The translations under genes were made by a program, and so were the position numbers. 64,000 nucleotides of DNA from Paracoccaceae bacterium (GTDB lineage: Bacteria > Pseudomonadota > Alphaproteobacteria > Rhodobacterales > Rhodobacteraceae), in contig JACSRN010000103.1 of assembly GCA_014879735.1 (NCBI GenBank), positions 52,808 to 116,807 on the forward strand, given 5' to 3'. Below the pieces are notes generated by a model that was not told where the DNA came from, did not search any database, and saw nothing but the letters and a program-made list of their open reading frames with translations. Shown piece after piece: positions 1 through 9,918 of this stretch (positions are counted from its first letter, which is position 1; every line of letters starts with the position of its first letter).

Positions 1-2
1 AC

Positions 3-1025
3 GAGGATCGCCTGATCGCAGGCCGGCGTCGCAATCTGGCCGGCATCGTCACGGCCTTTCTGGCCGAACTGCGCGACAGGGCCGAAGCGACGACCGGGCT
101 ACGGTTCCGCCGCGTCCTTTCCGGCCGCCCGGTGCATTTCCACACCCGGGACGCGGCGCAGGACGCCCGCGCCGAAATCGACTTGCGCGCCTGTTATCTT
201 GCCGCGGGTTTCGATGAGATTGCCTTTCTGGCCGAACCCGAGGCGGCAGCCTTGGCATGCCACGGCCTCGGCCGGGCGGACGGTCCGGGACTGATCGTCG
301 ACATCGGCGGCGGCACCTCCGACTTTTCGATCTTCCGCAGCGCTGGGGCGGGCATCGAGATCCTTGCCAGCCACGGCATCCGCCTGGGCGGCACCGATTT
401 CGACCGTTCGATCTCGTTGACACATGCCATGCCGGCCCTGGGCCGCGGCGGGCAGTTGCGGCGCGACATCGGGCCGGGTCTGCTGCCGACCCCGGGTGCG
501 ATCTATACCGAGCTGGCGAACTGGGCGATGATCCCGTTCCTCTACACGCCGGACACGCGGCGTCAGGCCCGGGAAATGGCACGGCTGGCGGTCGACCGGC
601 GCAAGATGGATCGGCTGGTGACGGTGCTGGAAGAGGAGCTCGGCCACGACCTGGCCTTTGCGGTAGAACGCGCGAAGATCGCCGCCAATTCCGGCATGCA
701 GGAGGCCCGCATCGCCATGGGTTTCATCGAGCGCGGCCTGTCCCGTGCTGTGCACCCCGAAACGATGGATCGCGTGCTGGTCCGCCACCGCGCCGCGCTG
801 GCTGACGCCGCGGCCCAGACATTGCAGATGGCGGCCATCCCGCCCGAAGCCATCGGCCGGGTAATTCTGGTTGGCGGATCGAGCCTGATGGGCCTGGTTG
901 CGGACGAGGCGCTGCGGCTGTGCCCGCGGGCGGAACTCGTTCGCTCCGAAGCGTTCACCGCGGTGGTGGACGGGCTGGCGCTGGCCACCGCCGGGCAGCA
1001 GGCAGGTCGGGACAACACCCGATAG
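3..1025 (+). CDS. Hsp70 family protein (YegD-like), 5' truncated by window edge
   Basis: Frame 3 is open from the window edge (EDRLIAGRRRNLAGIV...); contains the Hsp70 nucleotide-binding motif LIVDIGGGTSDFSIF and VILVGGSSLM. Confidence 0.85.
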   Translation, partial: EDRLIAGRRRNLAGIVTAFLAELRDRAEATTGLRFRRVLSGRPVHFHTRDAAQDARAEIDLRACYLAAGFDEIAFLAEPEAAALACHGLGRADGPGLIVDIGGGTSDFSIFRSAGAGIEILASHGIRLGGTDFDRSISLTHAMPALGRGGQLRRDIGPGLLPTPGAIYTELANWAMIPFLYTPDTRRQAREMARLAVDRRKMDRLVTVLEEELGHDLAFAVERAKIAANSGMQEARIAMGFIERGLSRAVHPETMDRVLVRHRAALADAAAQTLQMAAIPPEAIGRVILVGGSSLMGLVADEALRLCPRAELVRSEAFTAVVDGLALATAGQQAGRDNTR

Positions 1026-1245
1026 AAAAAGTCAACTATCTGATTTTCTACAGATTTATCTTGTATCGCATCCCGGCCCGCGGTATTTCCGCTGCAAGGA
1101 CGCAAGCCCGCCATTGGCCAGCCAGCAACCCGACTCCTGCCCGATCAAACACGCCCCATCGCCACGCGCGACCTGTCATGGCGTGCGAAACCCGTTGTGT
1201 TTGCGGTTCCGTCGCGGTTTCCTGGTTTCGGATCGGGAGGGATCA

Positions 1246-2286
1246 ATGCGCCGCACAGCCGGAGAACTCGACGGCCACCGCGTCGAAACCGTCACGTTGA
1301 CCGGCAATGCCGGGCTGCGCATCGACATCATGACCTACGGCGCCCGCCTTGTGGGTCTGGAGGTCGCGGGGCGCGACGGGCAGCCGGCCGATATCGCGCT
1401 CGGCTACCGCGACCTCGACGCCTGGGCTGCCTCGACCACTTATATCGGTGCCACCTGCGGCCGCTGCGCCAACCGGATCGGCGGCGCCGGCTTTGTGCTG
1501 GACGGTCGCGAGATCCGGCTTGACCGCAATGAAGGCGCCAACACGCTGCATGGCGGGACACAGGGCTTTGACCGCAAGCACTGGCAGATCGACGAGGCGA
1601 CACCCCGCGCCGTCTCGCTGACCGCGGTATCCGAAGCCGGAGAGATGGGCTTTCCCGGCCGGATGAAGATGCGCACCACCTACCGGATCGACGCGCAGAA
1701 CCGCTTGCGGATCGAGATGGAAGCCACGACCGATGCGCCCACCGTCGCCAATATCGTGAACCACGCCTATTTCAACCTGGCCGGCACGGGCGACGTGCTG
1801 GGCCAGATGTTGCGGATCGAGGCCGGGCATTACACCCCTGCCGATGCAGCCCTGATCGTTACCGGCGAAATCCGCGCCGTCGACGGCACGGCCTTCGATT
1901 TCCGGACCGCCCGCCCCATCGGCCTGCAACTGCCGGGCGATGCCGGATTCGATACCAACTTCTGCCTCTCTGCCCCGACCGGGCCCCTGGCGGGCGAGAT
2001 GCTGCGCTTTGCCGCCGAGGCCTGGGACCCCGGTTCGGGCCGTCGGCTTCGGCTCTGGACCACAGAGCCGGGGTTGCAGTTCTATTCCGGCGGCTATCTC
2101 GACGACAGCCTGCCCGGCAAGGCGGGCGCGATCCGCCGCTTCGGCGGCTTTGCGCTGGAGACGCAGAAGTTTCCCGACAGCCCGAACCGGCCGCAGTTCC
2201 CCTCGTGCCGGTTGGATCCGGGCCGGACCTACCGCCATGTCATGCTGTTCGACTTCACCCCGCAGGAGGCCGGTACACCGTCGTAG
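1246..2286 (+). CDS. galM: Galactose mutarotase / aldose 1-epimerase
   Basis: Protein from ATG 1246 (MRRTAGELDGHRVETVTL...) with NRIGGAGF, LHGGTQGFDRKHW, NIVNHAYFNLAG, LQFYSGGYLD, FALETQKFPDSPN motifs. The listed 898 start is an upstream extension. Confidence 0.9.
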   Translation: MRRTAGELDGHRVETVTLTGNAGLRIDIMTYGARLVGLEVAGRDGQPADIALGYRDLDAWAASTTYIGATCGRCANRIGGAGFVLDGREIRLDRNEGANTLHGGTQGFDRKHWQIDEATPRAVSLTAVSEAGEMGFPGRMKMRTTYRIDAQNRLRIEMEATTDAPTVANIVNHAYFNLAGTGDVLGQMLRIEAGHYTPADAALIVTGEIRAVDGTAFDFRTARPIGLQLPGDAGFDTNFCLSAPTGPLAGEMLRFAAEAWDPGSGRRLRLWTTEPGLQFYSGGYLDDSLPGKAGAIRRFGGFALETQKFPDSPNRPQFPSCRLDPGRTYRHVMLFDFTPQEAGTPS

Positions 2287-2368
2287 AACGCCGACATGCA
2301 TCGGCGGCGTTGACCGGCCCGGTGGGCAAGGCTAAGTCGGGCGTCATCAACTCCGAAAGGCATGTCCC

Positions 2369-2983
2369 TTGGCCATCCATCTTTACCGGAACGATCTGCC
2401 AGACGGGCTGGCCCTTGGTCCGGTTGTCGCCATCGACACCGAGACGATGGGCCTTGACCCGCGGCGCGACCGGCTGTGCGTGGTGCAATTGTCGTCGGGC
2501 GACGGCAGTGCCCATCTGGTGCAGATCGCCCGCGGCCAGACCCGCGCGCCCAACCTGGAACGCCTGCTGACCGACCCGGCGGTGCTCAAGCTGTTTCACT
2601 TCGGCCGTTTCGATATCGCCGCGCTGAAACAGGCGTTCGGCGTGACGACGGCGCCGGTCTGGTGCACCAAGATCGCTTCGAAGCTGGTCCGTACCTTCAC
2701 CGACCGGCACGGGCTGAAATACCTGCTGGCCGATCTGGTCGGCGTCGACGTGTCAAAGCAGCAGCAGACCAGCGACTGGGGCTCGGCCGAACTGACCGAG
2801 GCGCAGAAGGATTATGCCGCTTCGGACGTTCTTTACCTGCATGCGCTGAAGGCGGCGCTGGAGGAGCGGCTGATCCGCGAAGGGCGGCTTGACCTGGCCC
2901 AGCGCCTGTTCGCCTTCCTGCCGACCCGGGCCGAACTGGACCTGATGGGCTGGGACGACACCCACGACATCTACATGCATTGA
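2369..2983 (+). CDS. rnd: Ribonuclease D-like 3'-5' exonuclease
   Basis: DEDDy-type motifs: AIDTETMGLDP, FHFGRFDIAAL, QKDYAASDVLYL. Confidence 0.85.
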   Translation: MAIHLYRNDLPDGLALGPVVAIDTETMGLDPRRDRLCVVQLSSGDGSAHLVQIARGQTRAPNLERLLTDPAVLKLFHFGRFDIAALKQAFGVTTAPVWCTKIASKLVRTFTDRHGLKYLLADLVGVDVSKQQQTSDWGSAELTEAQKDYAASDVLYLHALKAALEERLIREGRLDLAQRLFAFLPTRAELDLMGWDDTHDIYMH

Positions 2984-2987
2984 CGCC

Positions 2988-3620
2988 ATGGCCGGGATCG
3001 ACCGCCATTCGCGCCTGGTGAACTGGTTGAAGGTCGGCCTGCCGCTGGTCGCGCTGGCGCTTCTGTCAACGTTGTTCCTGCTTGGCGACAGGATCGATCC
3101 GTCGGATGCGATCCCCTATGCCGAAGTCGATGTCGAGGCGCTGGCCCGCAATCCGCGGATGACGGCCCCCTCCTATGCCGGCACCACCTCGGACGGCGCC
3201 GAGATCAGTGTCACGGCCGAGGCTGCGCGGCCCGCCACCGCCGATCGCACGGCCGCGGCGCTGCGGGTGACGGCCGAACTGAGGATGCCCGGCGGCGGCA
3301 GTGCCGAGATCCTTGCCGGCACGGCAGAGATCGACACCGGCGCGGGCGTACTGCGCCTGTCGGATGGGGTGACGCTGATCTCCTCCTCGGGCTACCGGAT
3401 CGAGACACCGGGACTCGACACTGCGCTTGACCGCTCGCATGCCGAAAGCACCGGCCCGGTCGAGGCGACGGGCCCGGCCGGCCGGATCGAGGCGCAGAAT
3501 TTCACGCTGGAGCGGCAGGACGGCGACGGAACCGGCGGGAAAGCCTATCTTCTGGTTTTCTCCGAACAGGTTAAGCTGATATATCTTCCGGGCGGTAAAG
3601 CCCCTGACACGGAACCCTGA
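2988..3620 (+). CDS. lptC: LPS export ABC transporter periplasmic protein LptC
   Basis: Single N-terminal TM anchor plus beta-rich LptC-type domain; directly upstream of lptA-lptB. Confidence 0.8.
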   Translation: MAGIDRHSRLVNWLKVGLPLVALALLSTLFLLGDRIDPSDAIPYAEVDVEALARNPRMTAPSYAGTTSDGAEISVTAEAARPATADRTAAALRVTAELRMPGGGSAEILAGTAEIDTGAGVLRLSDGVTLISSSGYRIETPGLDTALDRSHAESTGPVEATGPAGRIEAQNFTLERQDGDGTGGKAYLLVFSEQVKLIYLPGGKAPDTEP

Positions 3621-4103
3621 ATGACCCGCCTGGTCCTTGCCCTGATCCTTGCACTTGCCGCCACCCCTGCCGCCGCCCAGCAGGCGGCGGTCGATTTCGG
3701 CGGGCTGAAGCAGGATACGACCCTGCCGGTCACGGTCGAGGCCGATCGGCTGGCCGTGAACAATGCCGATGGCAGCGCGGTCTTTACCGGCAATGTCCGC
3801 GTCGCGCAGGGCGAGATGCGGCTGGCCGCTGCCGAGGTGACGGTCGCCTACGGTCAGGATGGAACCTCGATCTCGCAGCTTCACGCGACGGGCGGCGTGA
3901 CCATCGTCAATGCCGCCGATGCGGCCGAGGCCCGCGAGGCGATCTATACCATCGACAGCGGAACCATCGTGATGACCGGAGACGTCCTTTTGACCCAGGG
4001 CGCCAGCACCATGGCGGGGCAGAAGCTGACGATCCACTTGAAGGATGGGACGGGCGTGATGGAGGGGCGGGTTTCCACCACCTTCATGCCGGGCGGAAAC
4101 TGA
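3621..4103 (+). CDS. lptA: LPS transport periplasmic protein LptA (OstA-like)
   Basis: Signal peptide; VEADRLAVNNADGSAVFTGNVRVAQGEMRLAA OstA-type repeat; adjacent to lptB. Confidence 0.85.
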   Translation: MTRLVLALILALAATPAAAQQAAVDFGGLKQDTTLPVTVEADRLAVNNADGSAVFTGNVRVAQGEMRLAAAEVTVAYGQDGTSISQLHATGGVTIVNAADAAEAREAIYTIDSGTIVMTGDVLLTQGASTMAGQKLTIHLKDGTGVMEGRVSTTFMPGGN

Positions 4104-4864
4104 TGCCCCAGCGCCCGGACCTGACGATGACGCCCGGCTCGCAGGGGCTTTCGGTCCGCAGCCTGCGCAAGTCCTACAAGAAGCGTCCCGTCATCCGCGA
4201 CGTCTCGATGGATCTGCGCCGCGGCGAGGTGGTGGCGCTGCTTGGCCCCAACGGCTCGGGCAAGACGACCTGCTTTTACTCCATCGCCGGCCTTGTCACG
4301 CCGGAGGGCGGCCAGGTGCTGATCGACGGGCGCGATGTCACGCTGCTGCCCATGTACCGCCGCGCCCGGCTGGGGATCGGCTATCTGCCGCAGGAAGTGT
4401 CGATCTTCCGCGGACTTTCGGTCGAGGACAATATCCTTGCCGTCTTGGAAATCTGTGAGCCTGACGGCCACAAGCGGCGCGAGCGGCTGGAGGAACTGCT
4501 GGGCGAATTCTCGATCACCCATCTGCGCCAGACCCCCGCGCTGGCGCTGTCCGGCGGCGAGCGGCGCCGGGTCGAGATTGCGCGCTGTCTGGCCGCCGAT
4601 CCGAAGTATCTGCTTCTCGACGAACCCTTCGCCGGCGTCGATCCCATCGCGGTCGGCGAAATCCGCCATCTGGTGCAGGATTTGAAGTCGCGCGGGATCG
4701 GTGTCCTGATCACCGACCACAATGTCCGCGAAACGCTGGAGATCGTCGACCGGGCTTATATCCTGCATGACGGGACGATGCTGATGTCGGGGACCACGGA
4801 CGAGGTCATCCGGGACGAAATGGTGCGCCGGGTCTACCTTGGCGAGAATTTCCGGATCATGTGA
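4103..4864 (+). CDS. lptB: LPS export ABC transporter ATP-binding protein LptB
   Basis: Walker A GPNGSGKTT, LSGGERRRVEIARCLA, LLLDEPFAGVDPIAV, ITDHNVRETL; ATGA overlap with lptA. Confidence 0.93.
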   Translation: MPQRPDLTMTPGSQGLSVRSLRKSYKKRPVIRDVSMDLRRGEVVALLGPNGSGKTTCFYSIAGLVTPEGGQVLIDGRDVTLLPMYRRARLGIGYLPQEVSIFRGLSVEDNILAVLEICEPDGHKRRERLEELLGEFSITHLRQTPALALSGGERRRVEIARCLAADPKYLLLDEPFAGVDPIAVGEIRHLVQDLKSRGIGVLITDHNVRETLEIVDRAYILHDGTMLMSGTTDEVIRDEMVRRVYLGENFRIM

Positions 4865-5074
4865 ACCAACTCTCCGATTCAGTTGACAGGTGACTTGCGC
4901 TGTCACCAAATGGCCATGATGCGCGCGACATTCACCCTCGCTTTCCCGCCGATGCGATCCATTTTCGCGCCGGCGCCTCTTGCGAGGCCGGCCTATCCTG
5001 CACAGGTCAGACTTACGGCCCGGCCCCCGGCGAAGAGGATCGTCGCGCCCGGAAAAGACAGAAGAGGAGAGATC

Positions 5075-5650
5075 ATGCGCTACCAGATCAGCGGCAAGCA
5101 GATGGACATCGGAGAAGCCCTGACGACGCACGTCAAGGCCGAGATCGGCGAACTGGTCGACAAATACGCCCAGCGACCGACCGACGCGGTCGTGGTCTTT
5201 TCCAAATCCGCGCACGAATACGTCTGCGAGACGGTCATCCATCTGTCGACCGGTCTGACGGCCCAGGCCAACGGTCACGCCGCCGAGATCTATGCTGCCT
5301 TCGAATCCTGCCGGGAACGGCTGGACAAGCAGGTTCGCCGCTACAAGCGCCGCATCCGCAATCATCACAATGACCGCAAGGCGCCGGTTGAATATGGCGA
5401 GGCTGCCAAGTATATCCTCGCTCCATCCGAAGAGACCGAGGATGCCGAGCCAGACACGCTTGCCCCCGTGGTCATCGCCGAGATGGAAGCCAAGATTCCA
5501 TCGATCACCGTGGGCGAGGCCGTGATGCAACTGGAACTGGCGGGGCAGAAACTTCTGGTCTTCCGCAACGAAGGGCACGGGGGCGTGAACGTGGTGTATC
5601 GTCGGGAAGACGGCAACATCGGCTGGATCGATCCCCGCAACAGCCGCTGA
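5075..5650 (+). CDS. hpf: Ribosome hibernation promoting factor (long form)
   Basis: MRYQISGKQMDIGEALTTHVKAEIGELVDKY... with C-terminal VVIAEMEAKIPSITVGEAVMQLELAGQKLLVFRNE...VVYRREDGNIGWIDP. ATG 5075 follows a purine-rich RBS. Confidence 0.9.
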   Translation: MRYQISGKQMDIGEALTTHVKAEIGELVDKYAQRPTDAVVVFSKSAHEYVCETVIHLSTGLTAQANGHAAEIYAAFESCRERLDKQVRRYKRRIRNHHNDRKAPVEYGEAAKYILAPSEETEDAEPDTLAPVVIAEMEAKIPSITVGEAVMQLELAGQKLLVFRNEGHGGVNVVYRREDGNIGWIDPRNSR

Positions 5651-5680
5651 CGGCTGCCCGTCACAGGAATTCTGTACCCC

Positions 5681-6145
5681 ATGGATCTTTCCAGTCTTCT
5701 CGTTCCCGCATCTGTTCGTGTCGTTGGACAGTTCACCTCGAAGAAGCGGCTGTTTCAGGAACTTGGCGAGATCGCCCAGCAAGCCTGGCAGATTCCAGCC
5801 GCCGCCGCCGTCGATGGCCTGCAGGAGCGCGAGACACTGGGACCCACCGGCGTGGGGCATGGCATCGCCCTGCCCCATGCGCGGCTTGACGATTTGAACC
5901 GGATCGCCGGCATCTTCATCCGGCTGGAAAAGCCGCTGGATTACGATTCGGTCGACCGACAGCCGGTCGACCTGGTCTTCGGCCTGCTGGCCCCCAAGGA
6001 TTCGGGCGTGGATCATCTGAAGGCGCTGGCGCTGGTCAGCCGCACGATGCGCGACACCGCGCTGGTGCAAAAGCTGCGGGCGAACAGCGATCCCGCCAAG
6101 ATCCATGCGATCCTGATCGAATCGCGGGCGAACAAGGCTGCCTGA
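5681..6145 (+). CDS. ptsN: PTS IIA-like nitrogen regulatory protein PtsN
   Basis: ERETLGPTGVGHGIALPHARLDDLNRIAGIFIRLEKPLDYDSVDRQPVDLVFGLLAP, a typical EIIA-Ntr; downstream of hpf. Confidence 0.92.
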   Translation: MDLSSLLVPASVRVVGQFTSKKRLFQELGEIAQQAWQIPAAAAVDGLQERETLGPTGVGHGIALPHARLDDLNRIAGIFIRLEKPLDYDSVDRQPVDLVFGLLAPKDSGVDHLKALALVSRTMRDTALVQKLRANSDPAKIHAILIESRANKAA

Positions 6146-6166
6146 AAACGGTCCTTGGCAACCCCG

Positions 6167-6203
6167 CCGGGGGCGCCCTCCCGCGGTCCTTTAGCGCCCC
6201 CGG
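6167..6203. terminator. Perfect 10-bp inverted repeat CCGGGGGCGC / GCGCCCCCGG between convergent ptsN and C45 gene
   Basis: 6167-6176 and 6194-6203, 17-nt loop, in a convergent intergenic region; no clear U-tract. Confidence 0.35.
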
Positions 6204-6339
6204 GGGCAGTCGTCCCGCCGGGACTGTGCTTCGATACCACCGATATTGCGCATCTGCCGGCCTGATGCCGCCCGGCAGATATCGGAATCAGCCGATGACA
6301 GCCGATTGACGCGACCCCGGGATGGCCAAGGCCCAGGGC

Positions 6340-7401
6340 TCAGGCCGCCGCCGGATGCCAGCTGCAGGGCCCACCATCATGAACCTCCATGGTGCCATTG
6401 GCCAGATTCAGCGAAATTGTCGCCAGTGTTGCATATTGGTCGTCAGGATCGCCCGGCAGGGGATGGCAGCACAGCCCGGAATCGCCGCACATATGGCTGT
6501 CCATCGCCTCGATCACCTGTGCCGCATCGCGGACCCCGCCGGCCAACTGGCGGGTCAGCATGTCGCGGCGCAAGAGCGTATCGGGGTTCTTCTTCGGCTC
6601 GGTGTCGGACAGCGCGGGCCGGGGATCGAGGAAATGGTTGGTATGGACCAGCAATCCCGCCGCATCCGGCAGCACGAAGCCCGGGCCGCCGGGATGGACC
6701 TCGACCGTGATCGCTGCCGCGCGCATGCCATCCCAGGCCGACAGGTTCAGCGACGTCGAGGCCGTGGCCATGGCCGCGGCAGCAATCTGCGCCGCATGGG
6801 CGATGTTGGTGCCAAGATCCAGCGTGGCACGGGCAATGACATGGACCGGAACGCCAATGCCGTTGCCGTCATCCGCATGGTGCAGGATGGTGAAGAGAAG
6901 GCCCAGGCCACGGGTATTCATACCCGCCTTTCCGACGATGCCACATTCGGTCATCGTGCGGGTGGTGGTGCCGTCCTCCAGCGGAATTTCCCAGACCAGC
7001 CAGCTGTCACGGAACCGATGATACCAGTCCCAGGTCTGCACGGCGACCGGCGGCAGGTTTCCCCGCTCGCGCAGCGCGATCACGGCAGAGCACTCGCCAC
7101 GCAGCGGTGCGCGCAAGGCGCCAAGCACCTCGGTCCGGGCGTTGATCGCACCGATCAGCCGCGGATCGAGCCCTGCGCCGCTTGCCATGCCGCGCATTTC
7201 CGCCGCCAGATGCGGTGCAAACCCCTCGGTCGCGGCCAGCGCCAGTTCTCCCGGGGCAAAGGGATCATGTGCTGGGTCCAGATCGCGCCACATGGTCCGG
7301 TAGCCCGCCACGGTGGCGGCGATCCGCGAGGCATGGGCGCGGCCGAAATCCTCGCCGCGCGCATAGGGTTCCGTCTCGGTCGAGCGATACAGCCGGGTCA
7401 T
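6340..7401 (-). CDS. C45 family autoproteolytic acyltransferase/hydrolase (acyl-CoA:6-APA acyltransferase-like)
   Basis: From ATG 7401 (MTRLYRSTETEPYARG...): RGECSAVIAL nucleophile region, QTWDWYHRFRDSWLVWEI, VHTNHFLDPR, TLATISLNLANGTMEVHDG. Confidence 0.75.
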   Translation of the reverse strand: MTRLYRSTETEPYARGEDFGRAHASRIAATVAGYRTMWRDLDPAHDPFAPGELALAATEGFAPHLAAEMRGMASGAGLDPRLIGAINARTEVLGALRAPLRGECSAVIALRERGNLPPVAVQTWDWYHRFRDSWLVWEIPLEDGTTTRTMTECGIVGKAGMNTRGLGLLFTILHHADDGNGIGVPVHVIARATLDLGTNIAHAAQIAAAAMATASTSLNLSAWDGMRAAAITVEVHPGGPGFVLPDAAGLLVHTNHFLDPRPALSDTEPKKNPDTLLRRDMLTRQLAGGVRDAAQVIEAMDSHMCGDSGLCCHPLPGDPDDQYATLATISLNLANGTMEVHDGGPCSWHPAAA

Positions 7402-7882
7402 GCCACCACTCCACCGCCGCCTGCCCGCGGCCGAGGCGCATCCAATGAGGCACGGCGGGCCGGTCGAGTCTGTATCCGCCGATTGTCGGCAAAGACGCCC
7501 ATGGTTGCGACCCCTTCCTGATGGTTCCGGACATGCCAGATCGGCCCGCCAGCCGCTTCGGCCGTTGCCCGCGCCAAACGCTTTCGGATGCATGGTGCTC
7601 GACCAGAGATCGGCGGGCAAGTGGGCGGCCCCAGAATCGCGGGGTCCCGCGCCGGATTTCCTCAATCCCCGATACCGCGACAATCCCTGTCCCTTGCTAT
7701 GGGCAAGGTTGAGGGTGGCGGGCCACTACCACCTTCCGGCCTCCACCCTCTCCGGGGCAACCGGCGTTTCCACGATACCGGCATCTGCCCCGAAGATACC
7801 GGCTGGCGTCACGTTGTAACCGGCCGCCAGCGCGGGCGCGACAGATCCGGTCTGCGCCGCGGCAGGTCTGCCCCCCGGTGGC

Positions 7883-8296
7883 CTAGGTCAGGCCACAGGC
7901 GGCCAGCGCAGCCTCGGCGCAGGCGATATCCTGCGCGACAAGACCACCGGATACGCCGAGGGCGCCGATGCAGGCGCCATCAACCAGGATTGGCAGGCCG
8001 CCGCCCCACAACAGCATCCGCGCGCGGCTGGCCGCACCGGCGCGCAGTTCCTCGGCGGACATGCGTTCGCGCAACGCCTCGGTCGAGCGGCGAAAGCTGG
8101 CGGCGGTCCAGGCCTTGTCGGTGGCCGCGGTCAGGAAGACCTCGTTCACGCCGTTCATCCGCAGCAGGGCCAGCGGCAGGCCACCGGCATCGGCAGCGAC
8201 CGCAGCGATGCGCCAGCCCTGGCGCGCCGCCTCGTCCACCGCAGCCTGCACCAGCCGCTGCGCCATGGACGCGGCAAGATCTGCCCGCGCCACCAT
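7883..8296 (-). CDS. GlcG/HbpS family heme-binding-like protein
   Basis: MVARADLAASMAQRLVQAAVDEAARQGWRIAAVAADAGGLPLALLRMNG...GGLPILVDGACIGALGVSGG...DIACAEAALAA. Confidence 0.8.
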   Translation of the reverse strand: MVARADLAASMAQRLVQAAVDEAARQGWRIAAVAADAGGLPLALLRMNGVNEVFLTAATDKAWTAASFRRSTEALRERMSAEELRAGAASRARMLLWGGGLPILVDGACIGALGVSGGLVAQDIACAEAALAACGLT

Positions 8297-8313
8297 CACA
8301 TCCGGCCCTGGGG

Positions 8314-9756
8314 TCAAGGCCGGCCCGGGAAGGTATAGGCGGTCTTGACCGTCGTGAAGAACTCGACAGCGTGGTGTCCCTGTTCGCGCGGCCCGAGGCT
8401 GGAGGCCTTGCGCCCGCCGAACGGGACATGGAAGTCCACCCCCGCCGTGGGCAGGTTCACCATCACCATCCCGGCCTGTGCTGCGCGCTTGAAATGCGTG
8501 GCATGCGCAAGACTGCTGGTCACGATGCCGGAGGACAGGCCGAATTCGGTATCGTTCGCCACGGCCAGCGCCTCGGCGTAATCCTTCACGCGGATCACGC
8601 AGGCCACCGGACCGAAGATTTCCTCGCGCGAGATGCGCATGGCATTCGTCGCATCGGTGAACAGCGCCGGTTGCAGGAAGTAGCCTTCCGTTCCGCGGCT
8701 TACCCTTTCGCCGCCGAAGGCCAGCTTCGCGCCCTCGTCGCGGCCGATCGCGATATAGCGCTGATCCTGCTCCATCTGGCTTTCGTCGACCACCGGGCCG
8801 ATCTGGGTTGCGCTGTCCAGCGCATGACCCACGGTCAACTGCCCCATCCGCTCGACCACGGCGGCGACAAAGGCGTCGTGAATGCCTTCGGTCACGATCA
8901 GCCGGGACGAGGCGGTGCAGCGCTGGCCGGTCGAGAAGAAGGCGCCCTGCACCGCGCAGTCGACCGCCACTGCCAGATCGGCATCGTCCAGCACGACCAG
9001 CGGGTTCTTGCCGCCCATCTCCAGCTGCACCCTGCGCCGCAGCCGCGCCGATGCTTCGGCCACCCGGGCGCCCGTCGCGGTCGAGCCGGTGAAGCTGATC
9101 GCATCGATGCCGGGGCTGTCGAGCATGGTCTGGCCGACGACCGAGCCGCGGCCCATCACCAGGTTCAGCACGCCGGCGGGCAGGCCGGCGCGATGCAGGA
9201 TATCGACCAGCGCCCAGGCGCAGCCCGGCACCAGATCGGCGGGCTTCAGCACGACGCAGTTGCCCCAGGCCAGCGCGGGGGCAAGTTTCCAGGCGGGAAT
9301 CGCAATGGGAAAGTTCCAGGGCGTGATCAGCCCCACCACGCCAACCGGCTCGCGCGTGATCTCGACACCGATGCCGGGACGGACCGAGGGCAGCAACTCG
9401 CCGCCCGCGCGCAAGACCTCGCCGGCGAAGTAGTCGAAGATCTGACCGGCACGGGCGGCCTCTCCGATGCCTTCGGCCAGGGTCTTGCCCTCTTCCGACG
9501 AAAGAAGCCGGCCCAGTTCCTCGCGCCGCGCCGTAATCTCGTCGGCCGCCTTGCGCAGGATGGCATGGCGCTGCAGGGGAGGCATCGCGGCCCAGGCCGG
9601 GAAGGCAGCACGGGCGGCGGCAATGGCGGTCTCGGCCTCTGCGGCTGTGGCGCGGGCATAAAGCCCCACGGGCGACGTCAGATCCGAAGGGTTGCTGTTT
9701 TCGGCAAAGGTATCGCCCACCCATTCGCCGTTGATCAGATTCTGATGTTTCTGCAT
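8314..9756 (-). CDS. Aldehyde dehydrogenase family protein (alpha-ketoglutarate semialdehyde DH-like)
   Basis: TPWNFPIAIPAWKLAPAL, ISFTGSTATG, LEMGGKNPLVVLDDADL, FFSTGQRCTASSR, EEIFGPVACV. Start MQKHQNLINGEWVG at 9756. Confidence 0.9.
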   Translation of the reverse strand: MQKHQNLINGEWVGDTFAENSNPSDLTSPVGLYARATAAEAETAIAAARAAFPAWAAMPPLQRHAILRKAADEITARREELGRLLSSEEGKTLAEGIGEAARAGQIFDYFAGEVLRAGGELLPSVRPGIGVEITREPVGVVGLITPWNFPIAIPAWKLAPALAWGNCVVLKPADLVPGCAWALVDILHRAGLPAGVLNLVMGRGSVVGQTMLDSPGIDAISFTGSTATGARVAEASARLRRRVQLEMGGKNPLVVLDDADLAVAVDCAVQGAFFSTGQRCTASSRLIVTEGIHDAFVAAVVERMGQLTVGHALDSATQIGPVVDESQMEQDQRYIAIGRDEGAKLAFGGERVSRGTEGYFLQPALFTDATNAMRISREEIFGPVACVIRVKDYAEALAVANDTEFGLSSGIVTSSLAHATHFKRAAQAGMVMVNLPTAGVDFHVPFGGRKASSLGPREQGHHAVEFFTTVKTAYTFPGRP

Positions 9757-9891
9757 GTACCTGTCGCCTTTCATCGTGTCGCCGTTACAAGCCGGTGCTG
9801 GTTGCCAAGCCCCGCCATGAATAGGGTCGGAGCCGGAGCCGGCGCCACCGCAGCGCCAGAGTATTCCCGGGGCCGGAAAGAAGAAAGGGAT

Positions 9892-9918
9892 GCGGTGCGG
9901 ATTCGTCTGCCGCACCGC
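9892..9918 (-). terminator. Intrinsic terminator for the minus-strand operon ending at 10031
   Basis: Minus strand: GCGGTGCGG-CAGACGAAT-CCGCACCGC, a perfect 9-bp stem, followed by ATCCCTTTCTTCTTTCC. Confidence 0.6.

Noticed and set aside
3-1025. Hsp70-like gene as a diol dehydratase reactivase (PduG/DdrA also has an Hsp70 fold)
   Set aside because: Motifs fit the general Hsp70/YegD family and it lies 21 kb away beside housekeeping genes; no PduG-specific features recognised.
7402-7882. 480-bp gap with a short protein-like minus-strand stretch (APALAAGYNVTPAGIFGADAGIVETPVAPERVEAGRW stop)
   Set aside because: Too short and no family recognised; could be a gene remnant or chance. Not supportable without a search.
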